Positions 8,933 through 17,714 of a stretch of DNA of 64,000 nucleotides are shown here, one piece after another. The stretch's first letter is position 1; each line of letters opens with the position of its first letter. Source of the DNA: Kribbella sp. VKM Ac-2569 (GTDB lineage Bacteria > Actinomycetota > Actinomycetes > Propionibacteriales > Kribbellaceae); assembly GCF_004216905.1 (NCBI RefSeq), contig NZ_SGXJ01000001.1:1798001-1862000 (forward strand). Direction: 5' to 3'. Under the pieces are notes generated by a model. That model did not search any database. It saw only the letters and a program-made list of their open reading frames with translations, and was not told where the DNA came from. Position numbers and translations under genes: made by a program.

Positions 8933-9358
8933 ATGCTGGACGTCGACCGGTTGACCACGGTCATCGAGGACTTCAACACGATCTTCATCCGCCTCCCGTC
9001 GGTACGGCGGCTCAACTTCTCGGCGCTCTCGGTCCTGCACACGCTCAACCGGCGCGGACCGTTGCGCCTCACCGACCTGCTGGCGACCGAGCAGCTGAAG
9101 CAACCCGCCCTGACCAGCCTGGTCGCGAAACTCGAGCAGGACGGTCTCGTCCAGCGCCGCCCCGACCCCGCCGACGGCCGCGCCAGCCTGCTCTCACTCA
9201 CCCGCACTGGCCAAGAGCTCGTCCGATCCCGGCACACGAACCGTGTCGCGAAGCTGACCGCGCTCGTCGAGCAGCTCACCCCCGACGAGCAAGCAGTACT
9301 CGCAGGCTCGATCGACGTACTCCACCGTCTGACCGCACTCGCTGAGGACACCCCATGA
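8933..9358 (+). CDS. MarR-family transcriptional regulator
   Basis: A 141-residue dimeric winged-helix protein. The recognition region LKQPALTSLVAKLEQDGLV and the wing RRPDPADGRAS, with the MarR D-x-R signature, are present. AAGGAGGGAG 6 bases before the ATG is a near-ideal ribosome site. Upstream, ATCGAAAATTGAT at 8873-8885 is an AT-rich imperfect palindrome suited to MarR binding. The gene overlaps the epoxide hydrolase start by four bases (ATGA), so it probably controls that enzyme in response to a small aromatic or epoxide-like ligand; the ligand is inference. Confidence 0.88.
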   Translation: MLDVDRLTTVIEDFNTIFIRLPSVRRLNFSALSVLHTLNRRGPLRLTDLLATEQLKQPALTSLVAKLEQDGLVQRRPDPADGRASLLSLTRTGQELVRSRHTNRVAKLTALVEQLTPDEQAVLAGSIDVLHRLTALAEDTP

Positions 9359-10545
9359 TCCCCACCCCCATCGACGTACCCGACGAGGTTCTCGACGACC
9401 TCCGCCGCCGCCTGCGCACGACGAAATGGCCGCGCGACGCCGGCAACGACGACGGTTTCTACGGCGTACGTCGTACCCGCTTGCAACCGCTCGTCGAATA
9501 CTGGGCGGACGGTTTCGACTGGCGGGCGGCCGAGCGGGCGATCAACGCATACGACCACTACCGTGTCGATGTCGGCGACGTACCGGTGCACTTCCTGCGC
9601 CGGCCGGGCGTCGGCCCGCGGCCGATCCCGTTGATCCTGAGTCACGGCTGGCCGTGGACGTTCTGGCACTGGTCGAAGGTGATCGACCGGCTCGCGGACC
9701 CCGCGTCGTACGGCGGTGATCCGGCGGATGCGTTCGACGTGATCGTCCCGTCCCTGCCCGGGTTCGGCTTCTCGACGCCGACCCGTGTGGACATGAACTT
9801 CTGGAAGATCGCCGACGTCTGGCACGAGCTGATGACGGGCGTCCTCGGGTTCCCGAAGTACGCCGCGGCCGGCTGTGACGTCGGCGCGCTGGTGACGGGG
9901 CAGCTCGGGCACAAGTACGCCGATGAGCTCTACGGGATCCACATCGGGTCGGCGCTGAAACTCACGTTCTTCAACGGCGACCGCGGCTGGGACCTGAGCG
10001 GCGGCAACCCGATCCCGGAAGGGCTGCCGCCAGCGGTCCACGCCCGCATCATCGAGCTCGAACGCCGCTTCGCCGCGCACCTCGCCACGCACGTCCTGGA
10101 CCCGAGCACCCTCGGCTTCGGCCTCGCCGACTCCCCCGCCGGAATGCTCGCGTGGATCCTGGAACGCTGGCAGAGCTGGTCGGAGGGCGACAAGGCGTTC
10201 ACCGACGACGATCTGCTCACGCACGCGACGATCTACTGGGCGGGCAACGCGATCGACACCTCGATCCGCACGTACGCCAACAACAACCGCTACCCGTGGA
10301 CACCGTCGCACGACCGTACGCCGGCGATCGAGGCCCCGACCGGCATCACGTTCGTCGGCCACGAGGACCCGCCCGGCGTCCACACCCCCGAGGAACGCGT
10401 ACAGAACTTCCTCGCCAGCGACCGCGCCGCCTGGTACAACCACACCAACATCACCGCCCACCCCAACGGCGGCCACTTCATCCCGTGGGAGGTCCCCACC
10501 GAGTGGACCGATGACCTTCGACGAACGTTCCGTCCCTTGCGCTGA
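9355..10545 (+). CDS. Epoxide hydrolase, alpha/beta-hydrolase fold with EHN N-terminal domain
   Basis: A 396-residue enzyme of the microsomal-type epoxide hydrolase group. The N-terminal EHN lid region (DVPDEVLDDLRRRLRTTKWP) precedes an alpha/beta-hydrolase core. Visible are the oxyanion motif HGWPWTFW, SLPGFGFS, and the nucleophile elbow GCDVGA, where Asp should form the ester with the epoxide. A late GGHF supplies the His. It opens epoxides to diols and needs no cofactor. It is coupled to the MarR gene. The length matches the family and no signal peptide is present. Confidence 0.88.
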   Translation: MIPTPIDVPDEVLDDLRRRLRTTKWPRDAGNDDGFYGVRRTRLQPLVEYWADGFDWRAAERAINAYDHYRVDVGDVPVHFLRRPGVGPRPIPLILSHGWPWTFWHWSKVIDRLADPASYGGDPADAFDVIVPSLPGFGFSTPTRVDMNFWKIADVWHELMTGVLGFPKYAAAGCDVGALVTGQLGHKYADELYGIHIGSALKLTFFNGDRGWDLSGGNPIPEGLPPAVHARIIELERRFAAHLATHVLDPSTLGFGLADSPAGMLAWILERWQSWSEGDKAFTDDDLLTHATIYWAGNAIDTSIRTYANNNRYPWTPSHDRTPAIEAPTGITFVGHEDPPGVHTPEERVQNFLASDRAAWYNHTNITAHPNGGHFIPWEVPTEWTDDLRRTFRPLR

Positions 10546-10582
10546 TCCGACTCGGGCTTGACCGCGACGTACGGTGGAAATT

Positions 10583-11368
10583 GTGCAGACGATTCTGATC
10601 ACCGGTGGGACAGACGGCCTGGGGCGCGAACTGGCACTCCGATTGGGGACGGCGGGAGCTCGCGTACTGATCCACGGACGAGACGCGGCCCGCGCCGATC
10701 GGGTGCGGGCCGACATCCGCGCCGCGGGCGGTCCCGAACCAGAGATACTGCTGGCCGATCTCGCCGATCTCCAGCAGGTCGACACGCTTGCCGACAGCAT
10801 CGACAGCGAGCTCGACGTACTGGTCAACAACGCGGGCATCGGCGGCGGCAGGCCTGGTACGGCACGCGAGCTGAGTGCCGACGGCATCGAACTACGGTTC
10901 GCGGTCAACTACCTCGCCGGCTACCACCTGACACGGCGCCTGCTACCGCGGCTGGCGCCAACAGGCCGGATCGTCAACGTGGCCTCGGCCGGTCAGCAGG
11001 CGATCGATTTCGAGGATCCGATGATGGCGCGCGGCTGGGACGGGTTCTCGGCGTACCAGCGGAGCAAGCTGGCGCAGATCATGTTCACCATCGACCTCGC
11101 CGCGGAACAGTCGATCGCGGTGAATTCGTTGCACCCAGCAACATTCATGGATACCACGATGGTGACCGAGAGCGGCGTCAGCCCGATCAGCAGCGTCGCC
11201 GAGGGCGCCGACGCGACGATGCGCCTGATCACCGCACCGGACGTGCCGACCGGACGCTACTTCAACGGCCTCCGCGAGGCCCGCGCCAACCAGCAGGCGT
11301 ACGACGCTGGCGCCCGCGAACGACTACGCACCCTCTCGGACAACCTGATCACGACCGCTCTCCGGTAA
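10583..11368 (+). CDS. Short-chain dehydrogenase/reductase
   Basis: A 261-residue classical-type SDR. The Rossmann motif TGGTDGLG is at the N-terminus, NNAG near residue 90, a Ser before the active site, and YQRSK as the catalytic Tyr-Lys pair. It oxidises or reduces an alcohol or carbonyl using NAD(P); the substrate is unknown. HGRD after the second strand would fit NADP. GTG at 10583 was chosen because GGTGGA lies just before it; GTG at 10574 is an alternative adding three residues. The gene ends 3 bases from the convergent XRE gene. Confidence 0.85.
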   Translation: MQTILITGGTDGLGRELALRLGTAGARVLIHGRDAARADRVRADIRAAGGPEPEILLADLADLQQVDTLADSIDSELDVLVNNAGIGGGRPGTARELSADGIELRFAVNYLAGYHLTRRLLPRLAPTGRIVNVASAGQQAIDFEDPMMARGWDGFSAYQRSKLAQIMFTIDLAAEQSIAVNSLHPATFMDTTMVTESGVSPISSVAEGADATMRLITAPDVPTGRYFNGLREARANQQAYDAGARERLRTLSDNLITTALR

Positions 11369-11371
11369 GCG

Positions 11372-12139
11372 TCAGCGCCGGAAGAATTCGGCGGTCGCGG
11401 GATCGGCCGGGAGGTACGTCTCGACGGCGATCTCCTCGAGGGTGATGTCGAACGCGGCGCCGAACGTGGTGATGGTGCTGAGGAACGCGAGGTCGGTGCC
11501 GCGGTACTGAATGTGGATCGGGAGGGCGATGTCGGCGGGGTCCGGCGGCGTGGTGTCGACGGGGCCGTGCGCAACGAGCTCGTCGTACAGCTGATGGAGC
11601 TCGGGGTCGCCGGAGGCCGCGGCCTGGCGGGCGAGGCGGGGCAGGAGGTACCCGCGAACCTGCTCCAGGTTGCGGATCCGGGATGCCAAACCGTCGGGGT
11701 GCAGGCCGAGGCGCATCAGGTTGATCGGGGCTGTGAGCAACTTCTTGTCGACGCCGGCCAAGAACACGTTGAAGGAGTCGTTCGCGAGCAATAGGTTCCA
11801 TCGGCGGTCGACGGCGACGGCCGGGTACGGCGCGTGTGCCCGGACGAACTGTTCGAGGGCCGCGCGAACCCGCGTCATGTCCGGGTCGTCCAGCGGCGTC
11901 TGCCGGTAGACGGGGGCATGACCGGCCGCGACCAGCAGGCGGTTGCGCTCGCGGAGCGGTACCTCGAGTTGCTCGGCGAGGTGCAACACCATCGCACTGC
12001 TCGGAATCGTCCGCCCGGTCTCGACGAAACTCACGTGCCGCGACGACACGTCCGCCTGGATCGCGAGATCGAGCTGACTCAACTTCCTCCGCCGCCGCCA
12101 CTCCCGCAACAGCTCGCCCACCGGCCTGTCATCACTCAC
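11372..12139 (-). CDS. XRE-family regulator with MmyB-like ligand-binding domain
   Basis: A 255-residue protein. Residues 3-60 are a helix-turn-helix (LREWRRRRKLSQLDLA, then VSSRHVSFVETGR), followed by the MmyB-like PAS-type domain (YPAVAVDRRWNLLLAN). Such regulators bind small, often fatty-acyl-like, ligands in known structures. The preferred start is GTG at 12139, giving VSDDRPVGELL with GGAG just upstream; an ATG at 12166 adds nine residues but has no ribosome site. It is divergent from the SnoaL-like gene, which it may control. Confidence 0.82.
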   Translation of the reverse strand: MSDDRPVGELLREWRRRRKLSQLDLAIQADVSSRHVSFVETGRTIPSSAMVLHLAEQLEVPLRERNRLLVAAGHAPVYRQTPLDDPDMTRVRAALEQFVRAHAPYPAVAVDRRWNLLLANDSFNVFLAGVDKKLLTAPINLMRLGLHPDGLASRIRNLEQVRGYLLPRLARQAAASGDPELHQLYDELVAHGPVDTTPPDPADIALPIHIQYRGTDLAFLSTITTFGAAFDITLEEIAVETYLPADPATAEFFRR

Positions 12140-12217
12140 ATCTCCGAGTATCCAGGGCGGCGCCATGACAAGTCAGGTAATCGACAGCACCGCAGCGGCG
12201 AGCGCACCGTCGTACGC

Positions 12218-12538
12218 ATGACGATCAAGCAGCTGACCCTGCACGCCTTCCAGGAATTCGCCAACGGCAACCTCGAACCGCTCCGCCCGCTCCTGCACGA
12301 GAACTTCATCGAACACAGCCCCGGCAACCCCTCGGGCCGCGACGCCTTCATCGAGTTCATCGCCCAGTCCCCCGTCGCCGGCGCCAAGCTGGACCTGCAC
12401 CGCGTCATCGCCGACGACACCCACGTAGTCGTCCACTACCTCATGACCACCCCCGATGCCACCCAATCCGTAGTCGACATCTGGCGCTACGACAACAACC
12501 AGATCGTCGAACACTGGGACGTCGTACAGCCTGGTTGA
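12218..12538 (+). CDS. SnoaL-like / NTF2-fold protein
   Basis: A 106-residue cone-shaped alpha+beta barrel protein. The pattern is typical of the SnoaL-like group: HENFIEHSPG near residue 30, HRVIADDTHVVVHY in the middle, and a terminal VDIWRYDNNQIVEHWDVVQ. Members act as cyclases, isomerases or ligand-binding proteins; the function here is not assignable. ATG at 12218 was chosen because the fold starts directly at MTIKQL; upstream residues would overlap the divergent XRE gene. A repeat element follows 6 bases after the stop. Confidence 0.78.
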   Translation: MTIKQLTLHAFQEFANGNLEPLRPLLHENFIEHSPGNPSGRDAFIEFIAQSPVAGAKLDLHRVIADDTHVVVHYLMTTPDATQSVVDIWRYDNNQIVEHWDVVQPG

Positions 12539-12544
12539 GGACGC

Positions 12545-12620
12545 CCAGGCCATCACAACTGGCCAGCCGCGCGAACCCCACGCTCAGACGGGCCGGCGGC
12601 ACGCAATTGTGATGGCCTGG
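12545..12620. repeat. Intergenic inverted-repeat element, copy 2
   Basis: A 76-base element with perfect 14-base inverted ends, CCAGGCCATCACAA at 12545-12558 and its complement at 12607-12620. Its left end shares ACGCCC, one variable base, and then GGCCATCACAACTG with copy 1 at 1612. It begins just after the SnoaL-like stop codon and could also act as a terminator-like hairpin, but no T-run follows. Confidence 0.65.
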
Positions 12621-12688
12621 AGATCCCGGTCAGCGGATGACGGTGGCTTGTCCTTGGTAGGCGCGGGGCCCTGCTGCTCTCGTCGGGT

Positions 12689-12730
12689 CTATATAACCAC
12701 TGGCGTACATAACCGTCGAGGTACATAACG
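12689..12730. repeat. Three short repeats at 16-base spacing
   Basis: GTACATAAC occurs at 12705-12713 and 12721-12729, and a 7-of-9 variant CTATATAAC at 12689-12697, giving an exact 16-base period. The tract is unusually AT-rich for this genome and lies between the repeat element and the ssrA terminator. No gene is seen here; the function is unknown. Confidence 0.4.
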
Positions 12731-12746
12731 CGGAGCATCAACGAAA

Positions 12747-12780
12747 AACGCGCAGATCAGCCGGGGCTGACCTGCGCGTT
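12747..12780 (-). terminator. Rho-independent terminator of ssrA
   Basis: AACGCGCAG/CTGCGCGTT and TCAGCC/GGCTGA form a 15-pair stem with one internal mismatch. On the minus strand it is followed by a TTTTTCG tract. It starts 7 bases after the tmRNA 3' end. Confidence 0.85.
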
Positions 12781-12787
12781 CTCTAGG

Positions 12788-13164
12788 GGTGGAGGTGGCG
12801 GGAATCGAACCCGCGTCCTTCGGCGTCGCTTCAAGACTTCTCCGGGCGCAGTCTGAATAGCGCTTTTCTCGGCCCCAGCGTTTGTACAGACATCTCGCTG
12901 ACAGGCTCAGTCACTGTAAATGTCCCGTGCTAACCCCGTGACCGGGCTAGCAAAGCAAGCTCTCTAAATGAGGCCAGGAACCGGGGCGAGAGCATCCCCG
13001 GGCTGACCACCTCTTTAGGTGCTCAGGCCGTCAGGCGGCGAGAGCGAGGTCAGTGCGCTTAGTATCGGCACTTGTTGGTTTCCAGAGATCGTTTACGAGA
13101 TAACCCTGGATCCTCGGCCCGCTTCTCTTGCAACGTACGTCCAAAGTCGAAACCGTTCACCCCC
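12788..13164 (-). ncRNA. ssrA: tmRNA (transfer-messenger RNA)
   Basis: The 5' end GGGGGTGAACGGTTTCGAC and the 3' end GGGTTCGATTCCCGCCACC are the tRNA-like domain. GGGGGTG pairs with CACCTCC as the acceptor stem, including one G-U pair, and the TTCGATT T-loop is intact. The gene continues ACC then C, so the terminal A of CCA is not encoded. The internal tag frame gives ADTKRTDLALAA. The roughly 377-base length is normal for actinobacteria. It rescues stalled ribosomes together with SmpB, encoded about 700 bases upstream on the same strand. Its own terminator follows. Confidence 0.95.
13031..13069 (-). other. tmRNA proteolysis-tag reading frame
   Basis: Starting at the resume codon GCC, the frame reads ADTKRTDLALAA and ends with TGA. 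The first residue Ala comes from the codon after the charged tmRNA alanine. The LALAA end is the standard degron read by ClpXP-type proteases in this phylum. Confidence 0.88.
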
Positions 13165-13248
13165 TGTTGAGTTGTCAAACTCCCACCCGTACCGCGGTGG
13201 AAGGTCCACACTACCAAGTCCAACAACCCGCCCGCACCTGACATTCCT

Positions 13249-13809
13249 CTACTTGATCAGCCGCAGGGTGAACGGGTAGCGGAACTTGTTGCCGGCCGCG
13301 GTGGCCAGGCCGCCGAGCCCGGTCAGCAGGAACCAGAGGATCCCGAGCACCGGGAACAGGAACGACACGAAACCGTCGGTGACGCCGGTCGCGACCCCCA
13401 GCAACGCGAACGCCCCGAAAGCGGTCAGCTGGAAGTTCAGCGCCTCGACAGCATGCCGGCGTACGGCGGGATTCTTCTGGCCGGCGGTCGCGACGACCAG
13501 TGCCGGGCCGACGAACGACGTCGGGTACCCGAGCCAGTGCGCGATCGTCCCCATCCCGCGTCCGTCGCCGCGGTACGTCTGCAGCGGCGCCGGCCGGGTG
13601 AAGGCGGCCGGGGCGAATGTCGGGACCGGCCGGGAGACCAGCCCGTCGAAGGAGCTGTTCAGCTCGGCCCGGGTGCGAGCCTTCAGGGCCTTGTCGAGCC
13701 GGAGGTCGAACTCCATGTGGTCCAGCCGACCGTCGGCGTACATTTCTTTCAGGATCTCGACAGCCCGGTCCCGTTGGGCCGGCGTCACCAGCAGCTCTGA
13801 TGTGGACAT
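13249..13809 (-). CDS. DUF1707 domain membrane protein
   Basis: A 186-residue protein. The N-terminal 60 residues match the DUF1707 (SHOCT-like) motif: VTPAQRDRAVEIL, ADGRLDHMEFDLRLDKAL, ARTRAELNSSFDGL. The C-terminal half has three hydrophobic segments of DUF4870 type (HWLGYPTSFVGPALV, NFQLTAFGAFALLG, FLFPVLGILWFLLTG). It is a predicted membrane protein with a cytoplasmic N-terminal domain; its function is unknown. It lies between smpB and ssrA, on the same strand as both. Confidence 0.82.
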   Translation of the reverse strand: MSTSELLVTPAQRDRAVEILKEMYADGRLDHMEFDLRLDKALKARTRAELNSSFDGLVSRPVPTFAPAAFTRPAPLQTYRGDGRGMGTIAHWLGYPTSFVGPALVVATAGQKNPAVRRHAVEALNFQLTAFGAFALLGVATGVTDGFVSFLFPVLGILWFLLTGLGGLATAAGNKFRYPFTLRLIK

Positions 13810-13893
13810 GCTTCCACTGTGCGCGCCGACGCCCGCTCACCCCATCGGGTTCGCCCCGGAGGCACCCCTGACCGAACCCGGAAGGACCGGACG

Positions 13894-14367
13894 CTACTGG
13901 CGTCTGCGGTCTGAGAGGGCGCGTTGGGCCTCGCGGTTGGCCTGGCGTTCGGCGAGGGCGTGGCGCTTGTCGTAGTCCTTCTTACCGCGGCCGGTGGCGA
14001 GCTCGACCTTCGCGTAGCCGTCCTTGAAGTACAGCGACAGCGGGATCAGCGACACCCCTTGCTGCTCGACCTCGCGGATCAGTTTCTGTACTTCGTCCTT
14101 GTGCAGCAGCAGCTTCCGGGTACGGCGGGGCTCGTGGTTCGTCCACGTGCCGTGCTTGTACTCCGGGATGTGCATGCCCTGTAGCCAGAGCTCGTTCCCG
14201 CGGACGGCGGCGAACGCGTCGACGAGGGAGGCCCGGCCCTGCCGGAGGGACTTGACCTCGGTCCCCGTCAGCACCAGCCCGGCCTCCACCACGTCTTCGA
14301 TGTGGTAGTCGTGTCGCGCCTTACGGTTCTGCGCGATCGGCTTCTCCCGGCCGGACTGTTTCACCAT
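13894..14367 (-). CDS. smpB: SsrA-binding protein SmpB
   Basis: A 157-residue OB-fold protein that binds the tRNA-like domain of tmRNA and carries it to stalled ribosomes. Typical motifs are present: [38 protein letters not shown] and the basic C-terminal tail [21 protein letters not shown], which enters the empty mRNA channel. Length and order are normal. It shares its strand with the upstream M23 gene and ftsX/ftsE, and ssrA lies about 730 bases downstream. Confidence 0.97.
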   Translation of the reverse strand: MVKQSGREKPIAQNRKARHDYHIEDVVEAGLVLTGTEVKSLRQGRASLVDAFAAVRGNELWLQGMHIPEYKHGTWTNHEPRRTRKLLLHKDEVQKLIREVEQQGVSLIPLSLYFKDGYAKVELATGRGKKDYDKRHALAERQANREAQRALSDRRRQ

Positions 14368-14388
14368 CCGACCAGTATCTCAGACCAC

Positions 14389-15834
14389 TCAGAGCCACTT
14401 CATCGGATTAACCACGCGGCCGTCCTGGTAGACCATGAAGTGCAGGTGGCAGCCGGTGGAGTAGCCCGTGGTCCCGGCGTACCCGATGATCTCGCCCTTC
14501 TGGACGCGTTCACCGACCCCGGCCTTGTATCGCGACAAGTGGTTGTAAACGGTGGTGATCGAGGACCCGCCCATCACACCGTGTGAAACGAACAGACGGT
14601 TTCCGTAGCCACCGTTGTAGTACTTGTCCGTCACCTTCCCGTCGGCCGCGGCGCGGATCGGCGTACCGCAGGGAGCGCGGAAGTCGGTGCCGTCGTGCAG
14701 CTTCCAGTAGTGCAGGACCGGGTGAAAACGCATTCCGTACGGCGACGTGATGTAGCTGCTGACCGGGTATGCCAGCCGCCCGCCACCGGAGGACGGCGGA
14801 TCGTCCGGAATGTCCCGCGGTTTCCGGTTCTCCTTGCGTGCCTTCGCCCGCTCAGCCTTCTCGGCTGCCGCCTTCCGGCGAGCGGCGGCTGCCTTCTCCG
14901 CCTTCGCCCGCGCGATCAGGAGCTGTTCGACCCGGTTCCGCTCACGCAGCAGCGAGTTGTACTGCGCCAGCTCGGTGTTCTTCTCCTTCTCGGCGGCCTT
15001 GAACGCGGTCAGCTTGCCCTTCGCGATCGCCGCGGCCTCGGCGCGGTCGGCCGCGACCTGCTTGGTCAGCTCGGTGACCCGCTTGACCGTTGCGGCGGCC
15101 TCGGCGCGAGCAGCCTCGGACTCCTTCTCCGCGGCCGCGACCTTGACCCGCTTGCTGGCGAGCTGCGCCTGCGCGTTGTTCAGGTTGGTGATCGCGTTGC
15201 TCTGGATGCCGAACACGTTCCGCTGGACCTGCATCCCGGTCGCGATATCGGCCGGCGCGGCACCTCGCAGCGCGATCGACAGGCCCACCAGGCCGTTCTG
15301 CTGCTGGTACGCCGACCGTACGGCGCGACCCGCGACGGACCGCTTCTCCGCGATCAGCTTCTCGCCGGCCTCGACGTCGGAAACCGCCGTACGCAACGCA
15401 GCCTCGGCCGCGGCGAGCTTCCCCGCGGCAACCGCATCGGCGGCCTTCGCGGCGGCGAGCTGCCCCTGCGCGGCGGCGTACCGGACCTGGACGGCCTGGT
15501 ACTTCACGACGGCTTGGTTGTACGCGGCAACGGACTTGCCGAGCTGGTCGGACGCGTCGTCGAGATCAGCCTTCTGCTGACCGAGCTGCGCGTCGAGTTG
15601 CTTCTTCTTGGCGGCTGGATCCGGCGGTTTCGCCTCCGCGGACGGAGTGGACGGAACCGCCGCCAGGACGCCGGCGGACAGGGACAGGACAAGGCAGCAA
15701 GCGGCAACCGCCGTCTGCCGGCCCGGCGGTCGCTTGCGTGATCGCTGGTACGGCGCGGTGGAGGTGCCGGTGCTGTCGTCTCGCTTGATGCTCCCCCGCT
15801 CGCGCGGGTTCGCACCGGGGAAGTGCGGGACCAC
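14389..15834 (-). CDS. M23-family peptidoglycan peptidase with coiled-coil domain
   Basis: A 481-residue exported protein. A twin-basic N-terminus and hydrophobic helix (about 40-65) are followed by a long Ala/Lys/Glu coiled coil (about 75-320), a charged linker, and a C-terminal LytM domain with HDGTDFRAP and HLHF zinc ligands. The architecture resembles EnvC and other hydrolases or activators recruited by FtsEX. Its position directly downstream of ftsX supports that role; this is inference. GTG at 15834 has AAGGGG 7 bases upstream. The stop lies 21 bases from the smpB start. Confidence 0.88.
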   Translation of the reverse strand: MVPHFPGANPRERGSIKRDDSTGTSTAPYQRSRKRPPGRQTAVAACCLVLSLSAGVLAAVPSTPSAEAKPPDPAAKKKQLDAQLGQQKADLDDASDQLGKSVAAYNQAVVKYQAVQVRYAAAQGQLAAAKAADAVAAGKLAAAEAALRTAVSDVEAGEKLIAEKRSVAGRAVRSAYQQQNGLVGLSIALRGAAPADIATGMQVQRNVFGIQSNAITNLNNAQAQLASKRVKVAAAEKESEAARAEAAATVKRVTELTKQVAADRAEAAAIAKGKLTAFKAAEKEKNTELAQYNSLLRERNRVEQLLIARAKAEKAAAARRKAAAEKAERAKARKENRKPRDIPDDPPSSGGGRLAYPVSSYITSPYGMRFHPVLHYWKLHDGTDFRAPCGTPIRAAADGKVTDKYYNGGYGNRLFVSHGVMGGSSITTVYNHLSRYKAGVGERVQKGEIIGYAGTTGYSTGCHLHFMVYQDGRVVNPMKWL

Positions 15835-15918
15835 AGGTCGACCCCTTGCTCTGGATGAAGTTGTGCGGTACAGGAGTTACTGCTGTGACTCCTGATACTG
15901 CACGATAGGTCACCCGGG

Positions 15919-16830
15919 TCAGACTTTGAGGTATTTCCGCGTTGTCAGGAATGTCGGGATCACGGCCAGGACCAGGCCGACGACGACCATGATCAGCGTG
16001 GCGCGGAAGGTTTCGGTCGCGCCGACCCACTGCCACACGCGGAACGTCTCCTGGGCCCGCTGCATGACCACGAAGTACACGCCGACCCACAAGGTGCCGC
16101 AGGCGAAGACCGCGCCGATCAGCGCCGCCAGCACCGCTTCCAGGAGGAACGGCAGCTGGATATAGAAGTTCGAGGCGCCCACCAGGCGCATGATGCCTAT
16201 CTCCCGTCTCCGGGCGTACGCCGCCAGCCGGATCGTGTTGGAGATCTGCATCAGGGCCGCGACCAGCAGCAAGCCGGCCGAGATCAGCGCGCCGACTTGC
16301 AAGCCGTTGAGGGCCTTGAACAGCGGATCGAGGTACTGGCGCAGGTCCTGGACGGTGTCGACGCCGGGGAGACCGGCGACGGCGCTGACCAGGTTCTGAT
16401 ATCGCGTCGGATCTCGCAGCTTGACCCGGAAGGACTCCTGCATCTGGTCCTCGGTGACCGTGCTGACGATCGGCGAGTCCTTGTACAGCTTCTTGAACGA
16501 CTCGAACGCTTCCTTCTTCGACTCCGAGAACACGCCGTCGGGCGCGGTGTCCGGGTTCGTCTGGATGACCTGCTGGATCCGGTTCTTCTGCTCCTGCGTC
16601 ACCTCGGCGCCGGAGCAGCCGCGGCCGCCGGAGTCCTTGGTGCACAGGAACACCGAGATCTGGATCTTGTCGTACCAGTTCCCCTTCATCAGGTCGACCT
16701 GCTCGCGGGCGAGCAGCGCGCTGCCGAACAGCGACAGCGAGACCCAGATGGTGACGACGACCGCGATCGTCATCGAGAGGTTCCGCTTCAGGCCGATGCC
16801 GAGGTCGGAGAGGATGTAGTTCAAGCGCAT
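15919..16830 (-). CDS. ftsX: Cell-division ABC transporter-like permease FtsX
   Basis: A 303-residue membrane protein with four segments: one near residue 25 and three after 170 (VGALISAGLLLVAALM, LPFLLEAVLAALIGAV, TLIMVVVGLVLAVIP). A large extracellular loop between the first two, with two Cys in LCTKDSGGRGCS, should contact a cell-wall hydrolase. The cytoplasmic motif YARRREIGIMRLVGAS is diagnostic for FtsX. It works with FtsE, whose gene ends 19 bases upstream. The likely extracellular partner is the M23 protein encoded next. Confidence 0.95.
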   Translation of the reverse strand: MRLNYILSDLGIGLKRNLSMTIAVVVTIWVSLSLFGSALLAREQVDLMKGNWYDKIQISVFLCTKDSGGRGCSGAEVTQEQKNRIQQVIQTNPDTAPDGVFSESKKEAFESFKKLYKDSPIVSTVTEDQMQESFRVKLRDPTRYQNLVSAVAGLPGVDTVQDLRQYLDPLFKALNGLQVGALISAGLLLVAALMQISNTIRLAAYARRREIGIMRLVGASNFYIQLPFLLEAVLAALIGAVFACGTLWVGVYFVVMQRAQETFRVWQWVGATETFRATLIMVVVGLVLAVIPTFLTTRKYLKV

Positions 16831-16849
16831 CAGTCAGTCAGTCCCCTGG

Positions 16850-17539
16850 TCAGTGCTGGTAGCCGTAGACGCCGCGCGACTCGTCGCGGACGACATGGCC
16901 GTTCTCCAGCTCGATCACGCGCTTGCGCATCTGGTCGACGATCGAGACGTCGTGGGTGGCCATCACCACGGTCGTCCCGGTCCGGTTGATCCGGTCGAGC
17001 AGCTTCATGATGCCGACCGACGTACCGGGGTCGAGGTTTCCGGTGGGCTCGTCGGCGATCAGGATCATCGGCCGGTTCACGAACGCGCGGGCGATCGCGA
17101 CGCGCTGCTGCTCACCGCCGGACAGCTCGTCCGGCATCCGGTCCTCCTTGCCGTCCAGACCGACCAGCTCGAGGACCTCGGGCACCGTCTTGCGGATGTG
17201 CGCGCGGGGCTTGCCGATCACCTGCAGCGCGAACGCCACGTTCTCGGCGACGGTCTTGTTCGGCAGCAGCCGGAAGTCCTGGAACACGGTGCCGATCTGG
17301 CGCCGCATCTGCGGGATCCGCCAGCTGGCCAGCCGGTTCAGGTCCTTGCCGGCGACCATGATGTGACCTCTGGTCGTGCGGTGCTCACGCAGGACCAGAC
17401 GAAGGAACGTCGACTTGCCGGACCCGGAGGTTCCGACCAGGAAGACGAACTCGCCCTTCTCGATCTCGACGTTGACGTTCAGCAGAGCGGCCTTGGACTG
17501 GCCCTCGTACGTCTTGGACACATTCTCGAAGCGGATCAC
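16850..17539 (-). CDS. ftsE: Cell-division ATP-binding protein FtsE
   Basis: A 229-residue ABC ATPase. Walker [11 protein letters not shown]-loop in FQDFRLLPN, signature [14 protein letters not shown], Walker [14 protein letters not shown] and switch His in MATHD are all intact. It drives FtsX to activate peptidoglycan hydrolysis. GTG at 17539 gives [11 protein letters not shown], the usual FtsE beginning; a longer frame adds 23 unconserved residues. In many actinobacteria prfB lies directly upstream; here it is about 22 kb away on the same strand. Confidence 0.95.
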   Translation of the reverse strand: MIRFENVSKTYEGQSKAALLNVNVEIEKGEFVFLVGTSGSGKSTFLRLVLREHRTTRGHIMVAGKDLNRLASWRIPQMRRQIGTVFQDFRLLPNKTVAENVAFALQVIGKPRAHIRKTVPEVLELVGLDGKEDRMPDELSGGEQQRVAIARAFVNRPMILIADEPTGNLDPGTSVGIMKLLDRINRTGTTVVMATHDVSIVDQMRKRVIELENGHVVRDESRGVYGYQH

Positions 17540-17714
17540 GGGTTCATCCGGCCGTGGTCGGGAACAGGGAGCGACGCGACGGTAACCACGAAGTGCACCG
17601 TACGCCACCGGAGCGGCCGGCGATCAGTCTAGGCGCTCCACGGCGTGCCGCCGACCAGGCGTGCCGGTCCGTACACCCGCGTCCGATACCCGGTGCGTTT
17701 GAAACAGCTGTATG

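Noticed and set aside
12553..12741. A 62-codon minus-strand frame between the repeat element and ssrA
   Set aside because: It spans the repeat element and the periodic repeats, has no ribosome site and no recognisable composition.
12788..13164. A genomic island integrated at the tmRNA 3' end
   Set aside because: No second copy of the ssrA 3' end, integrase or island genes is found in the window.
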